A DNA stretch of 64,000 nucleotides from assembly GCA_902578305.1 (NCBI GenBank), contig CACHCK010000001.1, positions 1-64,000 of the forward strand, written 5' to 3'. The translations under genes were made by a program, and so were the position numbers. Source of the DNA: an uncultured Pelagibacteraceae bacterium. Lineage in GTDB: Bacteria > Pseudomonadota > Alphaproteobacteria > Pelagibacterales > AG-422-B15. Shown one piece after another: positions 11,161 through 20,622 of this stretch. The notes beneath the pieces are model-generated. The model saw nothing but the letters and a program-made list of their open reading frames with translations, had not been told where the DNA came from and ran no database searches. Position 1 is the stretch's first letter, and each line of letters opens with the position of its first letter.

Positions 11161-13569
11161 TTATTGCCTTAAATTTTTACCGGTTTGGTCATAACAAGCA
11201 TTATCAATAATTGAGGCATTATAAAACTCTCCATTTATTTCAACTTGCAAAACTTCTTTGGATTTTAATAAATCATTGTTCAAGTATGCAAAAGCAATAC
11301 TTTTTTGCACATAGTGGCCGAAGCCTCCAGATGTTACATATCCGATACATACTTCATTCTGCATAACAGCTTCATTGCTAGTCACATCTATGTTGTCAGT
11401 TTCAATTACCAAGGAAAATAATCTGTGATTGCTATCATCTTTAACTGCAGCGTCTTTACCAATAAAATCTTTATCCCAATTTATAAATGCAGAAAGGCCA
11501 GTTTCTTTTGGAGTATAGTCAGGTCTAAAATCTAGTGTCCATGCGCCCCAATTTTTTTCTAGTCTCATAGACATCAAAGCTCTTCCGCCAAAAGGTTTAA
11601 TGTTGAATTCTTCTCCTGCATCCTCAATAGCCTCATACAGCTTGATTTGATAGTGTGGAGCTACATATATTTCATATCCCAATTCTCCAGTAAATGACAA
11701 CCGGTTGACTAATGCAGGAACACCAGCAACAAACATTTGTCTAGAATCTCTAAATTTAAATGACTCATTAGAAACATCTTCTCTTACCAATAATTGCAGT
11801 AAATTTCTAGACTTTGGGCCAGAAATAGCAAGGCCGTGATAATCATCAGATCTGTTTTTATAAATGACCTCATATTGATCTAGATGTTGTTCAAACCATC
11901 GTCGATGCATTTCCTGAGCGGCACCAGATCCATAAACCATAAAATGATTTTCACTAATACACGAAACTGTAAGGTCCCCATATAATTTACCTTTTTTAGA
12001 TAGCATTGGACTTAGTGCTATGCGTCCAACTTTAGGTATTCTACCTGCCAAAATATAATCCAAAAATTTTCTTGAGTCTTTTCCCTTAAATTCATGTTTA
12101 GAAAAATTAGCAATCTCTGTTACTCCAACGTTTTCTCTTACATTTTTTACTTCATTTGAAACATAGTTATGGGATCGAGAGCGCTTGATAGTTGGTTCTT
12201 CGTAAGCATCATCAGGATTATCAGCAAACCATAGAACATTTTCGAGTCCAAAGCTGTCACCCATAACTGCTCCCATGTTAACGAAGCGATCATATAAAGC
12301 TGTAGTTTTTTGTTTCCTTCCTTTTGGTAAAGTCTCATTTGGAAATGTCATAATAAATCTTCGTTCATAATTTTCAGATGATTTAATTGTTCCATAATGT
12401 GGAGATGCATAATCACCAAACCGTGCGACATCCATCGCCCAAACATCTATGGAAGGTTCACCATCAATAATCCATTCTGCAATACATTTGCCAACACCTC
12501 CTCCTTGACAGAACCCGGCCATAACACCGACTGCTACCCAATAATTTCTCATACCTGGAACTGGTCCAATGAGAGGATTTCCATCAGGACCAAATGTAAA
12601 AGGGCCGTTAACAATATTTTTAATTCCTGCTTTTTCCAAAGCTGGCATTCTCTCAAAACCAATGACTAATCGATCTTGAATATTTTCTAATTTTGGTTCC
12701 AACAGTTCATGTCCAAAATCTAATGGGGTTCCCTGAACTTTCCAAGGAGTAGACTTATGTTCATATGTGCCAAGCAACATGCCTTGTCCTTCTTGTCTAA
12801 AATAGATATTACCATCAAAATCAGTTCCAACTGGTAGCCTTGTTCCCTTAGGCATCGCTGCTATTTCTGGAATTGTATCAGTGATTAAATAATGATGCTC
12901 CATTGGCTGTACAGGCAAATTTAATCCAGCAAGTTTACTGACCTCTCTCGCCCAAAGTCCTGCAGCATTAATTACAATTTCTGTATGAATATTGCCCTTA
13001 TCAGTAAACACATCCCAGGTTCCATCTTCTCTTTGCTTAGTGTCTTTAACCTCAGTATTTGTGTAATAGTTAGCGCCATGAACTTTTGCAGATTTTGCAA
13101 ATGCATATGTGACACCTGATGGATCTACTTCTCCATCGATCGGATCCCACAAAGCTGAAATATATTTATTGGGATCGATAAGAGGATTTTTTTTTGCAAC
13201 CTCCTCTAATGAGATAAACTCTTGATCAAGACCCATATATCTGGCTTTTGTTCTTTCTCTTTTAAGATAATCAGACCAAACTTCATTAGAGGCTAAATAA
13301 AACCCTCCACTTGGTTTAAAGCCAACTGAATGACCTGAAGTCTCTTCAATTTCCTTGTACAAGTTTATTGTATATGCCATCAGTCTGGATATGTTTGGAT
13401 CTGAAGAAATGACATGAACGTTTCCTGCGGCATGCCATGAGGATCCTGCTGTTAATTCTTTTCGCTCAAGGAGAACGCAGTCCTTCACCCCAAACTTTGC
13501 TAAATGGAAAAGAATAGAGCAACCTACAACTCCCCCGCCAATAACAACAACTTTAGCATGAGTTTGCAT
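11161..13569 (-). CDS. Dimethylglycine/sarcosine dehydrogenase family protein (FAD oxidase plus GcvT domains)
   Basis: Oxidatively demethylates dimethylglycine or sarcosine, passing the one-carbon unit to tetrahydrofolate. 802 aa with the family's two-part layout: an N-terminal FAD domain (VVVIGGGVVGCSILFHLAKFG) and, from about residue 430, a GcvT-like aminomethyltransferase half (GELGYEIYV, GGRALMSMRLEKNWGAW). The GSSWHAAG motif contains the His to which FAD is covalently bound in mammalian DMGDH and SDH. It is last in the minus-strand operon, 2 bp after the BHMT gene, which makes its likely substrate. DMGDH and sarcosine DH cannot be told apart by eye. Confidence 0.85.
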   Translation of the reverse strand: MQTHAKVVVIGGGVVGCSILFHLAKFGVKDCVLLERKELTAGSSWHAAGNVHVISSDPNISRLMAYTINLYKEIEETSGHSVGFKPSGGFYLASNEVWSDYLKRERTKARYMGLDQEFISLEEVAKKNPLIDPNKYISALWDPIDGEVDPSGVTYAFAKSAKVHGANYYTNTEVKDTKQREDGTWDVFTDKGNIHTEIVINAAGLWAREVSKLAGLNLPVQPMEHHYLITDTIPEIAAMPKGTRLPVGTDFDGNIYFRQEGQGMLLGTYEHKSTPWKVQGTPLDFGHELLEPKLENIQDRLVIGFERMPALEKAGIKNIVNGPFTFGPDGNPLIGPVPGMRNYWVAVGVMAGFCQGGGVGKCIAEWIIDGEPSIDVWAMDVARFGDYASPHYGTIKSSENYERRFIMTFPNETLPKGRKQKTTALYDRFVNMGAVMGDSFGLENVLWFADNPDDAYEEPTIKRSRSHNYVSNEVKNVRENVGVTEIANFSKHEFKGKDSRKFLDYILAGRIPKVGRIALSPMLSKKGKLYGDLTVSCISENHFMVYGSGAAQEMHRRWFEQHLDQYEVIYKNRSDDYHGLAISGPKSRNLLQLLVREDVSNESFKFRDSRQMFVAGVPALVNRLSFTGELGYEIYVAPHYQIKLYEAIEDAGEEFNIKPFGGRALMSMRLEKNWGAWTLDFRPDYTPKETGLSAFINWDKDFIGKDAAVKDDSNHRLFSLVIETDNIDVTSNEAVMQNEVCIGYVTSGGFGHYVQKSIAFAYLNNDLLKSKEVLQVEINGEFYNASIIDNACYDQTGKNLRQ

Positions 13570-13571
13570 TC

Positions 13572-14612
13572 TTAAGGTGTGAATTCTTTATTTACCTGCT
13601 TAAGAGTTTCGTCTGTTCCATGGTGAAAATGTTTTCTCATGTCCGGCATATATTTCATCGAAATTGGTTTTTTACCAACTGCAACTGACATTTCTCTCAC
13701 GTGATGTGCTTCGGCGCCACAACAAATTCCAATAAAATTGATATTTTTTTCCATACAGTCTGCAGCAAATTTAGCCATTTCAAAACGATTACAAAAAAGA
13801 TTATCCAAGGCTACAGGAAATGCATTATTTCCAGGAATACAATCACATCCATCATCAGAAATATTTAAAAAACCAGGTTCCTTTTCTGTTGTTCGATAAG
13901 GCACTGGCAATCCAGCAACATGGCAAGATACTTTATCTCTTACTTTTTCTAGAAGTTTCATAGTCATATCTGGCCCTCTATAACAGTTTAAACCAACGAC
14001 ATTTGCACCCAAGTCTTCCATCATTTTACATGCATCTTCAGGTGTATGTCCTTCTCTTGTCTTATCTCCCCTGGGTATCGCAAAATTTGTAACTGCAATC
14101 ATGCCTTCATCTTTGATTGCTTTTAGAGCAATTTTCATTTCCTCAGTCCAATTAATTGTCTCAGCGACAATAAAATCAACTCCCGCTTCCTTTGCCCACG
14201 CCACTTGTTCCTCATACATTTTCTGACATTGAATAAGAGATTGTTTATCATTTGGATCATAAATATTTGTATTTGCTACATCTCCACAAACCATAAGATC
14301 TAAATCATTATATTCATTAGCTGCATCTTTTGCAATTTGAAGAGCATTTTTCTGTAAAGACTCTAATAAATGTTCTTTCCCAATTATTCTTAATTTTTCT
14401 CTATGGCCATAATAAGTGAAAGCTTGGACGACATCAGATCCTGCTCTTATAAATTCTCTATGTAATTGAGTAACAACTTCTGGGTGCTCTAAAACAACTT
14501 CAGGAACAAATCCTCCTGCGGATAAGTAACCTCTTCGTTCCATGGCGAATAAATAACCTTCAGCACAAATGATTGGTCCCTCATTTAATCTCGTTATCAG
14601 ATCTTTTTTCAT
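13572..14612 (-). CDS. Betaine-homocysteine S-methyltransferase-like enzyme
   Basis: Moves a methyl group from glycine betaine (or a sulfonium such as DMSP) to homocysteine, giving methionine and dimethylglycine. 346 aa. The zinc-thiolate ligands of the family are visible: Cys in VVGLNCYRG near residue 210 and the Cys pair in GICCGAEAHHVRE near 300. A good SD (AGGAG) precedes the ATG by 8 bp. The 2-bp gap to the dimethylglycine dehydrogenase gene couples consecutive steps. A general homocysteine methyltransferase is the alternative; context favours betaine. Confidence 0.8.
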   Translation of the reverse strand: MKKDLITRLNEGPIICAEGYLFAMERRGYLSAGGFVPEVVLEHPEVVTQLHREFIRAGSDVVQAFTYYGHREKLRIIGKEHLLESLQKNALQIAKDAANEYNDLDLMVCGDVANTNIYDPNDKQSLIQCQKMYEEQVAWAKEAGVDFIVAETINWTEEMKIALKAIKDEGMIAVTNFAIPRGDKTREGHTPEDACKMMEDLGANVVGLNCYRGPDMTMKLLEKVRDKVSCHVAGLPVPYRTTEKEPGFLNISDDGCDCIPGNNAFPVALDNLFCNRFEMAKFAADCMEKNINFIGICCGAEAHHVREMSVAVGKKPISMKYMPDMRKHFHHGTDETLKQVNKEFTP

Positions 14613-14649
14613 GAATGCACTCCTAATTTATTCAAACAATAAATAAAAA

Positions 14650-14677
14650 ATTATACCTAATTTAATATTCTGTCGAA
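14650..14677 (-). promoter_or_regulatory. Candidate internal promoter for the BHMT-DMGDH pair
   Basis: In the 111-bp gap between dddP and the BHMT gene the minus strand reads TATAAT (14655-14650), with a weak TTCGAC 16 bp upstream. This is the only sizeable gap in the six-gene operon, so the last two genes may be transcribed separately from dddP. Confidence 0.35.
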
Positions 14678-14723
14678 TTAAAAAAATGACAAGGCTATTC
14701 TTTTTTGGAATGAATAAGCATTT

Positions 14724-16094
14724 CTAATTTGAAAACAAACGCTCATCAAGCGGATAAGTAGAAATCGTTTCGTAACCATTATTTGTTACGACACCCTGAT
14801 CCTCAAGCTTGACCATGTGGTCCCCATTAACTTCACCCACCAAAGCCTCGACACAAAGAGTCAGTCCTGGTTCCAGAACAGCGTCAAAGGCATTTTTAAC
14901 CAAACGGTCTGGGTAGGCGATCAATGGCCATTCGTCACACATCCCGACACCATGCATAGGTGATGAATACTTGAGCGCCTGATACTTGTCCTGCAACACG
15001 TGCAAAGAATGAGTTAAGTCTTCCATGTGGAGGCCGGGCTTGAGAAGCCTTGTGTTATAGCGAATGTGTTCTACTGCCTCTGCATAACTCTCGCGCATAT
15101 TAGCTGGCGCTAAACTATCTCCAATCCACCAGGTACGACTGAGATCTGCACAAATCCCATAGGGGCCGATCAAATCAGTATCAAAAGCAAGAATTTCGTT
15201 CTCAGATATGATCCTTGGCCCACATTCTTGAAACCATGGGTTGGTGCGTGGCCCTGAAGTAAGCAGTCTTGTCTCAATCCACTCGCCACCTCTTTTAATA
15301 TTTTCTGCATGGAGTACCGCCCAAACATCATCCTCTGTCACACCACCTTTTGGAATTTCTGAGCGTGCAAACTCCTCCATAACTGCCATCGAGCGTTCAC
15401 AAGAATAAATAGAACAGCGCATTGCTCGTAATTCGTGCTCGGTTTTGATAGCTCGTGCACGTTCTGTCACTTCCTCACCGTCACAGTACTCAAGCCCTGC
15501 TCGACGGACCGCATCTAAACCTGCAGGCTGAATTTTGTCTATACCGACTTGTGTACAACCTGGAGCGTGAGTGGCAATTAAGTCTAGTACCTCAGCTGCG
15601 AAAGCGTCAGCTGCTGGCCCAATCCGGTCACCACGGGCGAAGTAAAACATGTCCGCACCTGAGCGGCTCTCCCGAACAAGTGGATTGTATTGGGCGAGGA
15701 ATGGTGCGTTTTTATAATCCCAGAGTACCATATACCCATCAGCACAAAGCAAGCACGCCCGGAACGGATTGTGGGTGTTCCACAACTGCATATTTGTCGT
15801 GTCAGTTGCATAACGAATATTAAGGGGATCAAACATCAATAAGCCCCCATAACCCCTGGCTACAATTGCATCAGTCAAGCGTTTGTGTCTGGCTTTGCGC
15901 ATCTCAGTCAGATCTGGCAATATAAGCCCTGCATCTTGCCATTCAGCATAGGCTAATGCAGTTGGGCCAATTTCGACACGATCGCCATCATTGATTGTTC
16001 CATCGCCCAGATGCACCCCCTGGCTTGGGTCTATCTTATGATTATCGCTGTAGTAATTATTTATATTTGGTAATATTTTACGATTTATCTTCAT
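14724..16094 (-). CDS. dddP: DMSP lyase DddP (M24 metallopeptidase fold)
   Basis: Cleaves dimethylsulfoniopropionate to dimethyl sulfide and acrylate. 456 aa. The protein follows the DddP pattern throughout: KIDPSQGVHLGDGT, NDGDRVEIGPTALAYAEW, FDPLNIRYATDTTNMQLWNT, RGGEWIETRLLTSGPRTNPW. The six metal ligands known for characterised DddP are present with matching spacing: Asp305, Asp307 and Asp317 (FDTDLIGPYGICAD), His381, Glu416, Glu431. It starts 8 bp after the BBOX-like gene in the same operon. G+C is near 50% (one line, 15421-15480, counts 30/60) against about 33% around it, and codon use is unlike the neighbours; only the first ~18 codons look native. This points to recent transfer. An Xaa-Pro aminopeptidase is rejected because of the DddP-specific blocks. 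Confidence 0.92.
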   Translation of the reverse strand: MKINRKILPNINNYYSDNHKIDPSQGVHLGDGTINDGDRVEIGPTALAYAEWQDAGLILPDLTEMRKARHKRLTDAIVARGYGGLLMFDPLNIRYATDTTNMQLWNTHNPFRACLLCADGYMVLWDYKNAPFLAQYNPLVRESRSGADMFYFARGDRIGPAADAFAAEVLDLIATHAPGCTQVGIDKIQPAGLDAVRRAGLEYCDGEEVTERARAIKTEHELRAMRCSIYSCERSMAVMEEFARSEIPKGGVTEDDVWAVLHAENIKRGGEWIETRLLTSGPRTNPWFQECGPRIISENEILAFDTDLIGPYGICADLSRTWWIGDSLAPANMRESYAEAVEHIRYNTRLLKPGLHMEDLTHSLHVLQDKYQALKYSSPMHGVGMCDEWPLIAYPDRLVKNAFDAVLEPGLTLCVEALVGEVNGDHMVKLEDQGVVTNNGYETISTYPLDERLFSN

Positions 16095-16102
16095 TTTATT
16101 AA

Positions 16103-17245
16103 TTAAGGATTAATTCTATTCAAATAATTTAATCTACCTACGATCTCATCCCTATCAATATAATATCCTTGGAGGTGTCTATTACCTGAATTGGCATCGT
16201 ATTCTTTTCTGCCATGCAAGACTCTTCTGTTATTAAAGCTAAAAATATCTCCAGCTTCTAATCTGAAATTGATTTCAAACATAGGGTCATGTAGCAATGA
16301 AAGAAGTTTACGATATGCTTCATAGAAGCTATCCATAACTTCAGGACTGCAATCCATTATTCCCATATAAGCAACGCTAAACCGTATATCATTAAAATCA
16401 TTGTTGTGATCTAGAGTAAATATGGGTTTATGCATTACTCTAATTGTGTTTGCGGTGTAATCTCTATTTACAAATTTTACAGGTGTATCAAGAAGAATCT
16501 TGAAGAATTCAGTAAAATTTTCTTTCATATAGCTTGCAACTCTAAATCCATCTAACGCAACTGATTCACCACCGGTTGCATCGTTTATTAAACAATGAAG
16601 AAACTGGTAGCCAGGAGCAATTTCATAATATGGTAAGTCGATGTGATTTCTTAGAGCTGCTGCGGTATAGGCTGAATTGTTTGGATTAGGAATGTCGATT
16701 ACTTCAAACGGTGTTTTAAAAAAAGTTTCTCTGTGATGACTTATATTTGATAGAACATCAAAGCCTGACTCTTTTTCAGTGGGTGCATTTTTTACAATTG
16801 AAATGCCCTTATAGTGAAGTTGTTCTAACCATTTTTTAATTCCATCATCTCCACTGATAATTTCTTGATAATCTATTTGAATATCTTCAAAATTTGATTG
16901 CATGCTATTATCCCATAAAAAATAAGGTGAACTATATTTTTTCTTACTTTTCATCGTGTAGCAGTTATGTCGAAGCCATTCGGTATCATAGTAACTTATA
17001 TGGCTTCCTTCACTCCACTCAATCTCCAACTGCCCTTTATCATTTATTGTAAACGCTTTTGGGTGAATATTTTCTGAAACATTTAGCAAGTTAAAGGTTC
17101 TCTCCCTTGCAGTAGGGTGAACTTCTGATGGACAATTATCCCTTAACCACAAAAAATTGAATTTACTCTGCTCACCATCACTCCAATCAATTAGAATCGA
17201 TTTACCATTTTTTTTTAATGATGATATTGATGGATTCTCATTCAT
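16103..17245 (-). CDS. 2-oxoglutarate/Fe(II) oxygenase, gamma-butyrobetaine dioxygenase family
   Basis: Probably hydroxylates a trimethylammonium substrate, most simply gamma-butyrobetaine to L-carnitine. 380 aa. The N-terminal DUF971-like domain (WLRDNCPSEVHPTARER) keeps only one of the usual zinc cysteines. The catalytic TauD-like domain has the HxD pair in RNHIDLPYY (about residue 197), the distal His in RRVLHGRKEY and the 2OG-binding Arg in NRHLQGYYIDRD. It sits between carnitine dehydrogenase and dddP, which supports carnitine formation; trimethyllysine dioxygenase activity or another onium substrate is possible. Confidence 0.75.
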   Translation of the reverse strand: MNENPSISSLKKNGKSILIDWSDGEQSKFNFLWLRDNCPSEVHPTARERTFNLLNVSENIHPKAFTINDKGQLEIEWSEGSHISYYDTEWLRHNCYTMKSKKKYSSPYFLWDNSMQSNFEDIQIDYQEIISGDDGIKKWLEQLHYKGISIVKNAPTEKESGFDVLSNISHHRETFFKTPFEVIDIPNPNNSAYTAAALRNHIDLPYYEIAPGYQFLHCLINDATGGESVALDGFRVASYMKENFTEFFKILLDTPVKFVNRDYTANTIRVMHKPIFTLDHNNDFNDIRFSVAYMGIMDCSPEVMDSFYEAYRKLLSLLHDPMFEINFRLEAGDIFSFNNRRVLHGRKEYDANSGNRHLQGYYIDRDEIVGRLNYLNRINP

Positions 17246-17248
17246 ATC

Positions 17249-18223
17249 TTATTTAAATGTATTATATTTTCTGTCCCAATTCGGAAACTTACCTTTTTGA
17301 TTCTTATTTAAAGTTTTCATAATTTCAATCAAAAACAAATCTCTTTGTTTTTCTAGTTCTTTAATATTGAATTTTCCTGCTTGTTTTTTTGTTCCTGAAA
17401 CCATTGCTTTTTTAAGTTTGTTGGTTAATTCAGGCGCTTTCAATTTTGTCCAAGGGAGTTTCAGTGCAGGACCAAATTGTTCCAGCATGTGTTTCATGCC
17501 AGTTTCTCCGCCAGCTAAATGGAACGTTAGACAAACCCCCATAAAAGCCCATCTCAATCCAGGACCATAAACAATTGCATCATCAACTTCATCCGTTGAT
17601 GCTACTCCGTCATTTATTATATGTAAGGCTTCACGCCATAACGCTTCTTGTAGTCTGTCTGAAATATATCCTTCTATTTCTTTTTGAACAATAAGTGGTC
17701 GCATTCCAATATGTGCATATAATTTTTTTAATTTTTTAACGCTTGTATGACTAGTTTTCTTGCCAGCCACAATTTCTACCAACGGTAATAAGTATACAGG
17801 ATTGAATGGATGTCCTATTAATACTCTCTCAGGAAACTTACAAGCCGATTGAATTTTAGATGGCAATAAGCCTGACGAACTAGAAGCGATTATAACTCTC
17901 TTATCAACTAAATTATCAATTTGTTTGAGTATATTTTTTTTAATCTTTTCGTTTTCTGGTGCATTCTCTTGAACAAAAGTTGTATCCTTCAATGCACTAG
18001 GTAATTTTGAATAGACCTTAAGATTTCTTAATGAGGCATTTCTATTCAAACCAATTTTCTTTAAGCTTTTAAAAGCAGTTCGAACATTTATTTTTAGCTG
18101 CTCACGTGAAACACTATTAGGGTCATATGCTTTTACAGTATAACCTTTTGCTAGAAATCTTGCAGCCCAGCCTGCGCCAATTACTCCAGTACCCACAATA
18201 GTGATGACTTTATTTTGTTTCAA
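17249..18223 (-). CDS. L-carnitine 3-dehydrogenase
   Basis: NAD-dependent oxidation of L-carnitine to 3-dehydrocarnitine. 324 aa in the 3-hydroxyacyl-CoA dehydrogenase superfamily. It has the Rossmann motif [19 protein letters not shown], then the carnitine-dehydrogenase blocks [43 protein letters not shown] and [12 protein letters not shown]. It lacks the C-terminal thioesterase found fused in some homologues. It overlaps the dehydrocarnitine-cleavage gene by 4 bp, strongly linking the two steps. Confidence 0.85.
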   Translation of the reverse strand: MKQNKVITIVGTGVIGAGWAARFLAKGYTVKAYDPNSVSREQLKINVRTAFKSLKKIGLNRNASLRNLKVYSKLPSALKDTTFVQENAPENEKIKKNILKQIDNLVDKRVIIASSSSGLLPSKIQSACKFPERVLIGHPFNPVYLLPLVEIVAGKKTSHTSVKKLKKLYAHIGMRPLIVQKEIEGYISDRLQEALWREALHIINDGVASTDEVDDAIVYGPGLRWAFMGVCLTFHLAGGETGMKHMLEQFGPALKLPWTKLKAPELTNKLKKAMVSGTKKQAGKFNIKELEKQRDLFLIEIMKTLNKNQKGKFPNWDRKYNTFK

Positions 18224-19104
18224 ACTTTAAGCCCAAGTTTTTTTCTAGCTTCATCTGGCCCCATAACATTAGCACCAAGATTACTAATTATTGTCGTCGC
18301 TTTTTCAACAAGTTGACCGTTTGAAGCGTATACACCTTTTTCAAGATATAAGTTGTCTTCAAGACCAACTCTAACATTGCCTCCCAAGAGAACCGCTTGA
18401 GCAACCATCGGCATTTGATGAACCCCAATTCCAAAAGCTGCCCAGTTACTGCCCGATGGTAGCATGTCTACCATGTTTTTCATTGAACCGGTATTAGCCG
18501 GTGCCCCATAGGGAATGCCAAGACAAATTTGAAATAGAGGAGGGCTGTCAAGCAACCCCTCATCGTACATTTGATTTGCAAACCACATATGCCCTGTATC
18601 AAAAACTTCTAACTCCGGTTTTACGCCTAATTCTTGTATTCTTTTTGCACCAATTCTTAATTGTTCAGGAGTACTAACATAAATCATGTTGCCATCACCA
18701 AAATTAAGAGTTCCACAATCAAGGGAACATATATCTGGTAATATTTCTTCAACGTGACTTAGTCTTTCAATCGCATTAACAAAATCAGTATTAGGTCCGA
18801 ACTTTAACAGATCATCCTCAGGTCCAATTTCTATATCACCGCCCATACCACTGGTAAGATTTATTATGACATTTGTGCCACTATCTTTTATGCGGCTCAC
18901 AACCTCTTTATAAAGCTCATCGTCTCTTGATCCCTTTCCTGTATTTAAATCTCTGACATGGATATGCGCTATAGCAGCTCCAGCTGACGCTGCTTCAATT
19001 GCTGCATTAGCAATTTGCTCTGGCGTCACCGGTATGTTTGGATGTTTGTTGACTGTATCTCCTGATCCAGTAACAGCACATGAAATAATGACGTCTCTGT
19101 TCAT
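18220..19104 (-). CDS. Beta-keto acid cleavage enzyme (BKACE/DUF849), probable 3-dehydrocarnitine cleavage
   Basis: Condenses 3-dehydrocarnitine with acetyl-CoA and splits it to betainyl-CoA and acetoacetate. 294 aa TIM barrel. Visible motifs are [20 protein letters not shown], the metal-binding IAHIHVRD near residue 48, and [18 protein letters not shown] near the C-terminus with the second-half metal region. It is the first gene of the six-gene minus-strand operon. Carnitine specificity is inferred from the carnitine dehydrogenase partner; other BKACE substrates are known. Confidence 0.82.
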   Translation of the reverse strand: MNRDVIISCAVTGSGDTVNKHPNIPVTPEQIANAAIEAASAGAAIAHIHVRDLNTGKGSRDDELYKEVVSRIKDSGTNVIINLTSGMGGDIEIGPEDDLLKFGPNTDFVNAIERLSHVEEILPDICSLDCGTLNFGDGNMIYVSTPEQLRIGAKRIQELGVKPELEVFDTGHMWFANQMYDEGLLDSPPLFQICLGIPYGAPANTGSMKNMVDMLPSGSNWAAFGIGVHQMPMVAQAVLLGGNVRVGLEDNLYLEKGVYASNGQLVEKATTIISNLGANVMGPDEARKKLGLKV

Positions 19105-19143
19105 ATTTCCTTTACTAGTGAAAAAAAATTAATTTACAATTAC

Positions 19144-19157
19144 CATACTATAGTATG
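19144..19157. promoter_or_regulatory. 14-bp perfect palindrome in the divergent promoter region
   Basis: CATACTATAGTATG is a perfect inverted repeat in the 68-bp gap between the divergent BKACE and aldehyde dehydrogenase starts. Its position suits an operator for a dimeric regulator controlling both arms of the onium cluster. No regulator gene is encoded nearby, so the protein would act in trans. Confidence 0.5.
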
Positions 19158-19172
19158 TAATTATCATCTGAA

Positions 19173-20597
19173 ATGCAAAATCTACAAAAATTTTATATTG
19201 ATGGTCAATGGGTAGCGCCACAATCTAGTAAAAAAATGCCTGTCGTAAATCCAGCTACAGAGGAAGTTATCGGTGAAGTCATATTAGGTAATGAAGAAGA
19301 TGTAAATATCTCAGTAAAGGCCGCTAAAAATGCATTTATGAGTTTTTCAAAAACTTCTAAAGAAGAGAGAATGAATATTTTGAAAAATATACGAAAAATT
19401 TCAGAAGAAAGATTTGATGACTTAGCTGATGCTATGACAATGGAGATGGGTGCACCAAGAAAAATGTCACGTGAAGCCCAAGCTGATGCAGCTATAGGTC
19501 ATTTGGATGGTTTTATTAGTGCATTAGAAAAACATGAAGAAAAAATTGAGTTATCTAATACAGATATTTTATTAAAAGAACCAATTGGAGTATGTGGTCT
19601 AATCACTCCATGGAATTGGCCAATAAATCAAATCACATTAAAAGTTTTGCCAGTCATTGCAACTGGCTGTACTTGTATTTTAAAACCATCAGAACATACG
19701 CCATTATCAGCAATGGTTTATGCCGAAATACTTGATAAAGCCGGTGTCCCTGCAGGTGTTTTCAATTTAGTTCATGGTGATGGCGAGGGTGTGGGCATAG
19801 CCATGTCAAGACATCCAGATATTGAGATGATGTCGTTTACCGGCTCTAAAAGAGGCGGTAAGTCGGTTACAATAGAGTCTGCTGAAACTGTCAAAAAAGT
19901 TACACTTGAGCTTGGAGGTAAGTCACCTAATTTAGTTTTTGCAGATTGTGATCTTGAGGAAAAAGTAACCGCATCTGTAAATGAATGTATGTTTAACACC
20001 GGACAATCATGTGACGCTCCTACCAGATTACTGGTTGAAAAAAAATGCTACGATGAAGTCGTTACAATTGCAAAAAAGGCGGCTGAAGAAATAAAAGTTG
20101 GAGATCCACAAGAGGATGGAGATCATCTAGGACCTTTATTTGATAAAATCCAATTTGATAGAGTTCAAAACATGATTCAGGTAGGAATAGATGAAGGCGC
20201 CGAGCTGCTTGTTGGTGGACTGGGTAAACCTGAGGGGTTAGAAAAAGGTTGGTTTACTAAACCAACTATATTCATAAATGTTAATAACAGCATGCGAGTG
20301 GCTCAAGAAGAGATTTTTGGCCCCGTACTCGTAATAATTCCATTTGAAGATGAAAAAGAAGCTATTGAAATAGCTAATGACACACCTTACGGACTTGCCG
20401 CATATTTACAAACAGGCGACACTGAAAGGGCAGAAAGAGTTTCAAGACAACTTAGAGCTGGCGGTGTACATGTAAACGGAGGCGGTTATAACTACGGCTC
20501 TCCTTTTGGCGGTTATAAAGAGTCTGGAAACGGCCGCGAAGGCGGTGATATGGGGCTTGAAGATTATCTTGAAACAAAAGCATTACATATTGCTTAA
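19173..20597 (+). CDS. NAD(P)-dependent aldehyde dehydrogenase
   Basis: 474 aa, full-length ALDH superfamily. The NAD site includes ITPWNWPINQITLKVLPV and FTGSKRGGK; the general base Glu is in LELGGKSPNLV and the catalytic Cys in NTGQSCDAPTR (about residue 282). The substrate is not set by sequence. Context suggests an onium aldehyde: betaine aldehyde from choline, or 4-trimethylaminobutyraldehyde on the way to gamma-butyrobetaine. It starts the plus-strand arm, divergent from BKACE, and acetoacetyl-CoA synthetase follows after 25 bp. Confidence 0.85.
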   Translation: MQNLQKFYIDGQWVAPQSSKKMPVVNPATEEVIGEVILGNEEDVNISVKAAKNAFMSFSKTSKEERMNILKNIRKISEERFDDLADAMTMEMGAPRKMSREAQADAAIGHLDGFISALEKHEEKIELSNTDILLKEPIGVCGLITPWNWPINQITLKVLPVIATGCTCILKPSEHTPLSAMVYAEILDKAGVPAGVFNLVHGDGEGVGIAMSRHPDIEMMSFTGSKRGGKSVTIESAETVKKVTLELGGKSPNLVFADCDLEEKVTASVNECMFNTGQSCDAPTRLLVEKKCYDEVVTIAKKAAEEIKVGDPQEDGDHLGPLFDKIQFDRVQNMIQVGIDEGAELLVGGLGKPEGLEKGWFTKPTIFINVNNSMRVAQEEIFGPVLVIIPFEDEKEAIEIANDTPYGLAAYLQTGDTERAERVSRQLRAGGVHVNGGGYNYGSPFGGYKESGNGREGGDMGLEDYLETKALHIA

Positions 20598-20622
20598 AAT
20601 TTAATTCAAAGCAGTAAAATTT

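Noticed and set aside
15455-15823. 122-aa plus-strand ORF inside dddP (and the 82-aa minus ORF at 15584)
   Set aside because: Long shadow frames expected in GC-richer DNA; no family motifs and fully inside a clear gene.
14724-16094. Xaa-Pro aminopeptidase annotation
   Set aside because: The fold is M24, but the conserved blocks and the exact ligand spacing match DddP, not aminopeptidase P.
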